NCBI GenBank assembly: GCA_902651635.1
Contig: CACRSC010000008.1
Coordinates: 165,038-187,772 of the forward strand
Reading direction: 5' to 3'
DNA: 22,735 nucleotides
Source of the DNA: Mastigamoeba balamuthi
Lineage: Eukaryota; Evosea; Mastigamoebida; Mastigamoebidae
Below, piece after piece: positions 18,745 to 22,735 of the stretch (positions are counted from its first letter, which is position 1; each line of letters begins with the position of its first letter). Both the position numbers and the translations under genes were made by a program. The notes under the pieces were generated by a model. That model made no database searches. It was not told the origin of the DNA and saw only the letters and a program-made list of their open reading frames with translations.

Positions 18745-19461
18745 GAAACACGGGATACGATCGACGACGAGTGGTGCAGCACCGCTGCTCCGGAGAACGT
18801 GACGACACAGGGAACGGCACAGCCCTCACAGGGCCAGCGCAGCGACGTCGAGGACTGGGGACCAGATCGACGGCGAAGAACTGTATAAACTTGCTCTTGT
18901 ACCTCCTTTCTGACCGCCCATTCTTGCAGGCGCTCTGCAGACACAATGATGGCCAACCGGTGTGTGCGCCACGCCATCAGTGGGCCAACACCGCAGCACA
19001 AACGCACAGCCCGCAGGCGCGACACAGCACAGCCAGCACAGGAGCAACGGCAAACACAAGAGCGCCTGCAGATAAGAGAGGGCGACGGGCGAGCAGCTAC
19101 CAGACGGGCAGACCCCGAGAAGGAGTGGAAGAAGAAGAACAAGAGAGCGAGAGAGGAACAAACTCACAGCCAGACACGACCCATTCAATTCATGCCACAG
19201 CACTCCCCCTCCCAGACGCGCACCACTGCACACCTGTCAATTGGAACGAAAGCAAAGCGAAACTCACACAACCAACAAAGCGCGCACACAAAGCTGAACA
19301 ACAGACAACACGACCCGAGAAGGAGATGCGGCATACAGCACTGGAAGAAGAAGAACACCACCCAGGATACAGCAACTCGAAAACCCCCCCTCCGAAGAAA
19401 ACCACAGCAATGCACAGCACAGCGCAGCGTGGGAGAGCCCCAAAGCAAGCCAGAAGATGAG

Positions 19462-19496
19462 AAGAGACAGAGAGACAGAGAGAGAGAGAGAGAGAG
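19462..19496. repeat. GA/GACA microsatellite
   Basis: GA repeat interrupted by GACA, longer than its left-arm equivalent at 6295-6320. Confidence 0.85.
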
Positions 19497-19902
19497 CACA
19501 ATGGTCTGCCAATCTGCTGCTCGACGGCGCCCCCACCTATCTGCCGGTGCCCTTGCGCTCACCTGCCCCAGCCCAGCTGTGTTGTGCGCACACCTGCTGT
19601 CCGTGCGCCCGTTCTGATGGTGCGTGCCCTGGGTGCTCGACTCCCACGATGACGGGCTCCAGCCCCTGAGGGCTGACCGACAACATGGCCCTGCAGGTCC
19701 ACAGAGTCCTGCTTCTCTGCACGCACTCTGTGAGAACGTAGGACTGACAGAGAGAACACACCTTGCGAGATCAGAGAGGCAGCGCCTTGAACGCTTTTCC
19801 TCTTCCTGCCCTCCACTGCTTCTTGTTCTCTTCTGCTGCGCTTTGATCCTCCCGATGACCTGCGCTCTGGCTGTGGCCTGCACCTGGCGCCTCCTGCTGC
19901 TG

Positions 19903-19916
19903 AGGTTCGCCTGTGC
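19903..19916 (-). repeat. Short recurring motif GCRCAGGCGAACCT, right-arm partner of copy 3
   Basis: GCACAGGCGAACCT on the minus strand, again followed by CAGCAGCAGGAGG. Confidence 0.6.
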
Positions 19917-20005
19917 CAAGCCCGCCTGCCTCGACTTCTCGCGCCTGCTGCTTGCCATCGCCTGCTCTCTTGAAGCCTTCATCTCTGGGCCGCATGTGTA
20001 CTCGA

Positions 20006-20025
20006 AGAGAGAGAGAGAGAGAGAG
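20006..20025. repeat. GA dinucleotide microsatellite
   Basis: Counterpart of the CT tracts at 4449-4464 and 5768-5785. Confidence 0.85.
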
Positions 20026-20399
20026 GCATGCAGGCGTCACAGCCCAGCACGAGGTGGCTCCGAGACACGACAACGCTCTGCTACCGCATCGCCAGATGCA
20101 AAACCGCACAGCACCCACCTGCGATACTTCCTGCCACCTGTATGTCTGCTGCGCCTGACAGCAACGACGAGATGCCCAGTGCGGCAGAGCAGGAGAAGAA
20201 GCAGCGGAAGCAGTGCTGTGCATCCCGTAGAGGGGTCGGACCTCGAGTGCGTCAACTGCAGCCGCGTGCTGGGGTCCGCCAACTCGTGGGCCTGCATGGG
20301 CAGGATGCGGCACGGCGTCGATGTTCATGTACGTCGGCGAGGACGGCGAGCCATGTGCGTACTTGTCTGATACAAGGTACAGCGACTCGATGTTCAGGG

Positions 20400-21290
20400 A
20401 CTCCAGCGTGGTGCGTGCGGCCCCCCGCAGTCATTGGACTGCGACCCGGTCAGCAGGTCGTCGAACCCACCGCTGTTGACGTCACCGGCCCAGCCCAGCA
20501 ACATCCCGACGAAGCACTTGGGGCTCACCCTGGATGACAGCGCCGGCTCCCGCGTGGAGATCTGCGATACCCCAAGGGAACTGTGTGCCGTGGCTGCCGA
20601 ACAGCACAAACACGGCCCCGCTCGACGTGCTGCCAGCAGACCACGCCAGCGATGACACCGCAAGGCCCGCGAGGTTGTCGCTGTTGGCGTCGCCCGTGCC
20701 GCCGACGGTGTGCCCGAAGAACTCCTTGAAGAACTTGGAGTGTACTTTGAAGCCGGCGGGCATGTCGTGGAACAGCAGTCTCGTGGGCAGTCGACGCTCT
20801 CGAGCGACATGGCGAACGGCGGCCACGACCCACGCGAGCTGTGCAGGGCGAACGTCCTGCCCAGTCTGACCGTCAGCCGCACGTCACGCCCGAGCAGCGA
20901 TGAGACGACGAGATCGTCCAGGCCATCGCTGTTGGAGTCGCCCACGCAGCTGGTGTGCAGCAGGTTCTCGTTCTGCTGCGCGGGCGACAGGCCACGAGTC
21001 GGAGGCATTGCCAAAGACTACACCACGTAGGCCTGCCCTGTGAGCGAGTCGCTCATGCTGACGGCCACGAAGAGGTCCCCGTGCCCGTCGACATTGATGA
21101 AGCCCGCGCCAACCGAGCGCTGCGTGTATGCGCCGCAATCACCGGTCCACACGATGCTGGTGCAGCCCGTAGCGAGCACGGAGCTCATGACGATGAGCGC
21201 CCAGGGTCCTGCGTGGCCGTAGTACACCACCTGGACCCACCAGTGCAGGCAATTGGCCCGCTTGGAGAAGGTCATGCCGGCTCCCAGCAG
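20400..21290 (-). pseudogene. FG-GAP (integrin-alpha-like) fragment, right copy
   Basis: Reads TFSKRANCLHWWVQVVYYGH, then GAGFINVDGHGDLFVAVSMS, VGDSNSDGLDDLVVSSLLG, GDANSDNLAGLAVSSLAWSA, VFVLFGSHGTQFPWGIAD and GDVNSGGFDDLLTGSQSND. It keeps the CGG (Arg) codon that is TGA in left copy 1, but has a TAG at 21020-21018 where left copy 1 has GAG (after TGQAYVV). It also has an extra base (GGTGAGCCCC for GGTGACCCC, near 20527) and the frame change shared by all copies. It extends further upstream in frame than the left copy. Different nonsense changes in different copies show independent decay after duplication. Confidence 0.75.
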
Positions 21291-21651
21291 ATCCAGCAAC
21301 AGTGATGGTGGCCACATCAGCGGCACAGGCAGTCCAGACCTTGGCCTGCTCAGCAGCAGCTGCAACAGAAGCAAGCTTGGACTGACCAGACTTCAGGACC
21401 CGCAGCTTGATGAGCAGCGTCTGGGTCGTTCAGGATGCCGAAAACCACTTCTCCTTCGCCTTCCCCTTCTCAGGCCGCTGGCACAGCTGCTGCACTGCTC
21501 ACGGGCAGGTCGCAGGTCGATCAGCGATTACTCGGTTGCCTGGCCACCATGGGCTTCTTGGGGATAGAGGCAGCAGCTGCTGTGGCAGTGGCGGCGGTCT
21601 CTTGCTTCTGCGAGGGCGACACGAAGACCAGGACACTGTTTTCGTCCTCGT

Positions 21652-21880
21652 CAGCAATAAGCGAGAGCCTGAGCCACGCGCTGGACGGCCTCTGCCTCCT
21701 CCTCCTGCGCCTGTGACCTGGCCGCCTCCCAGCCTCGCACTGCCTTTGCTGCTCCTCCGGGACCCCGTCGCAGCTTCACCTCTGCACACTTCCTCGATGC
21801 GGCCTCATCGGCCTGCCTCTGCTGCCCGACTGCCCGCTGCCTGCGCTCCTTCTCGGTGGTGAACTTGTGTCCACCTGTCG
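21652..21880 (-). pseudogene. Decayed Ala/Glu-rich coiled-coil segment, right copy
   Basis: Frame reads HKFTTEKERRQRAVGQQRQA, then DEAASRKCAEVKLRRG and EAARSQAQEEEAEA, then diverges from the left copy through a deletion of about two dozen bases and stops. Same orientation and order relative to the FG-GAP remnant as on the left. Confidence 0.4.
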
Positions 21881-22735
21881 GCACAACAGCTCCTGCGCTA
21901 TCTCGTGCATCGCCACATATGCTAGTTGGACTTGAACATGGGCCGCGCGCTGCCGTTGCAGCAGCCAGTCGAGTAGGAGCGCACAGCCCGCCGAGCACGC
22001 CGACATCCACCATTCTCTGCAGTGCATGCCTGTTCCCGCCGGGTTTGTCCACAGGCCCTCGTGCGAGCACTGTGGCTCTTCTCTTCGTTTGGTATGCATC
22101 TGCTGCTGCTTCTCGGTGTTGGCACTGAGCTGCGCTGGGTCCTGCTTGCCTTGCCACTCTTCTCATGCTTCGACCACAGCGCGGTGCGGCCCTCCATCGA
22201 CACGAGCATTGCGACGACGTGCTGGTACACCATCTGCTCGTGCTGCAGCCCTTGCACACGAAGCCCTCCCATATAACTCGACCTCCTTGGACGACACCCC
22301 CGGGCACTTGGTGACATCCAGCGTCGGCCTCCCAGTCACACCGACTCTCGGCCAAGCACCCGCAGCTCTCCCTGAACTGCTCCACGAGGAAGATGGCTCC
22401 GCGCGCTTCATGCGAACATCTCCCCCATCACGGATTTTCGTTTACTATTGCGACGACGCCACGTCAGGGAGGTCTCTGGGAGACAGAGAGGGCAGAGGAC
22501 CAGCTCACCTGAAGACTGTGAAACCATGCGGGTGCTTGTCTGGCAGTTGTTGCCTCTGTGCAGCAAGGAGATACAGACCATCGCATCGCTGGCGCACTCG
22601 TCCTATCACCCATTGCGCTTGGCGCCTGTTGGCCAGGTTCGCCTGCGCTACAAGGCCCGTAGACTGCTCCTATCCACTCGACACTCGGACTCGACACACT
22701 TGAGGGCCCGTGCTGATCTGGCTGGCGCTCTTGTT
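21881..22735. other. Right-arm outer part, no confident gene
   Basis: Counterpart of 1726-2608. Short protein-like stretches occur in different minus-strand frames, consistent with a damaged upstream exon, but no frame is continuous. The 14-base motif is at 22635-22648. The window ends inside the repeat. Confidence 0.4.
22635..22648 (-). repeat. Short recurring motif GCRCAGGCGAACCT, right-arm partner of copy 2
   Basis: GCGCAGGCGAACCT on the minus strand, followed by GGCCAACAGGCGCC as at 1813. Confidence 0.6.

Larger units (their letters stand above)
18745..20399. other. Right-arm linker, no confident gene
   Basis: Counterpart of 5400-7030. Low-complexity frames on both strands, an A/GA-rich plus strand, and two GA microsatellites. 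I see no gene or RNA. Confidence 0.45.
18310..22735 (-). repeat. Right arm of the large inverted repeat
   Basis: Reverse complement matches 1726-7480 throughout, minus one 1.3-kb tandem unit. The inner edge is at CGGACACTCGG (18310). The outer edge is simply the window end, so the true arm length is unknown. It carries right-hand copies of the membrane-helix, FG-GAP and coiled-coil remnants, all on the minus strand. Confidence 0.9.

Overview
Eukaryotic nuclear DNA, most likely from a GC-rich protist. Evidence for this is spliceosomal introns in otherwise conserved genes, a canonical 376-residue actin, an F-box/leucine-rich-repeat protein, and strong G/C third-position bias in the well-expressed genes. 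A complete two-domain aldehyde-alcohol dehydrogenase (AdhE) points to an anaerobic or hypoxia-tolerant lineage. A free-living anaerobic amoebozoan such as Mastigamoeba would fit, but that is inference; other AdhE-bearing protists or algae are not excluded.

Layout: a central single-copy block of about 10.8 kb (7481-18309) is flanked by the two arms of a large inverted repeat (left 1726-7480, right 18310-22735). The central block holds, left to right: a truncated small heat-shock protein (minus), actin (plus), an F-box/LRR gene (minus, convergent with actin), a small coiled-coil ORF in an AT-richer island (plus), AdhE with three introns (plus), and a minus-strand gene remnant that runs into the right arm. 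The first 1.7 kb is an A-rich tract followed by sequence with no recognisable gene; its repeat partner, if any, would lie beyond the right edge.

The arms carry mutated copies of what looks like one surface-protein gene: an Ala/Glu-rich coiled-coil stretch, FG-GAP (integrin-alpha-like beta-propeller) repeats, and a hydrophobic helix. The copies carry different stop codons and frameshifts, plus at least one frameshift common to all, so decay began before duplication and continued after it. The left arm also has a 1.3-kb tandem duplication with the window's only N exactly at the junction.

The junctions are asymmetric. On the right, a coding-like frame continues smoothly from the arm into single-copy DNA. 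On the left, the arm stops abruptly inside the small heat-shock gene, whose 3' part is missing. I infer that the right side is closer to the ancestral arrangement and that the left arm is the newer inverted copy. Actin has two single-G insertions and the heat-shock gene has one more, so sequencing error and real pseudogenisation cannot be fully separated from this window alone.

Metabolically, only AdhE is informative: acetyl-CoA to acetaldehyde to ethanol, regenerating NAD+. Actin and the F-box protein are general cytoskeletal and ubiquitin-ligase adaptor functions. No operon-like coupling is expected or seen.
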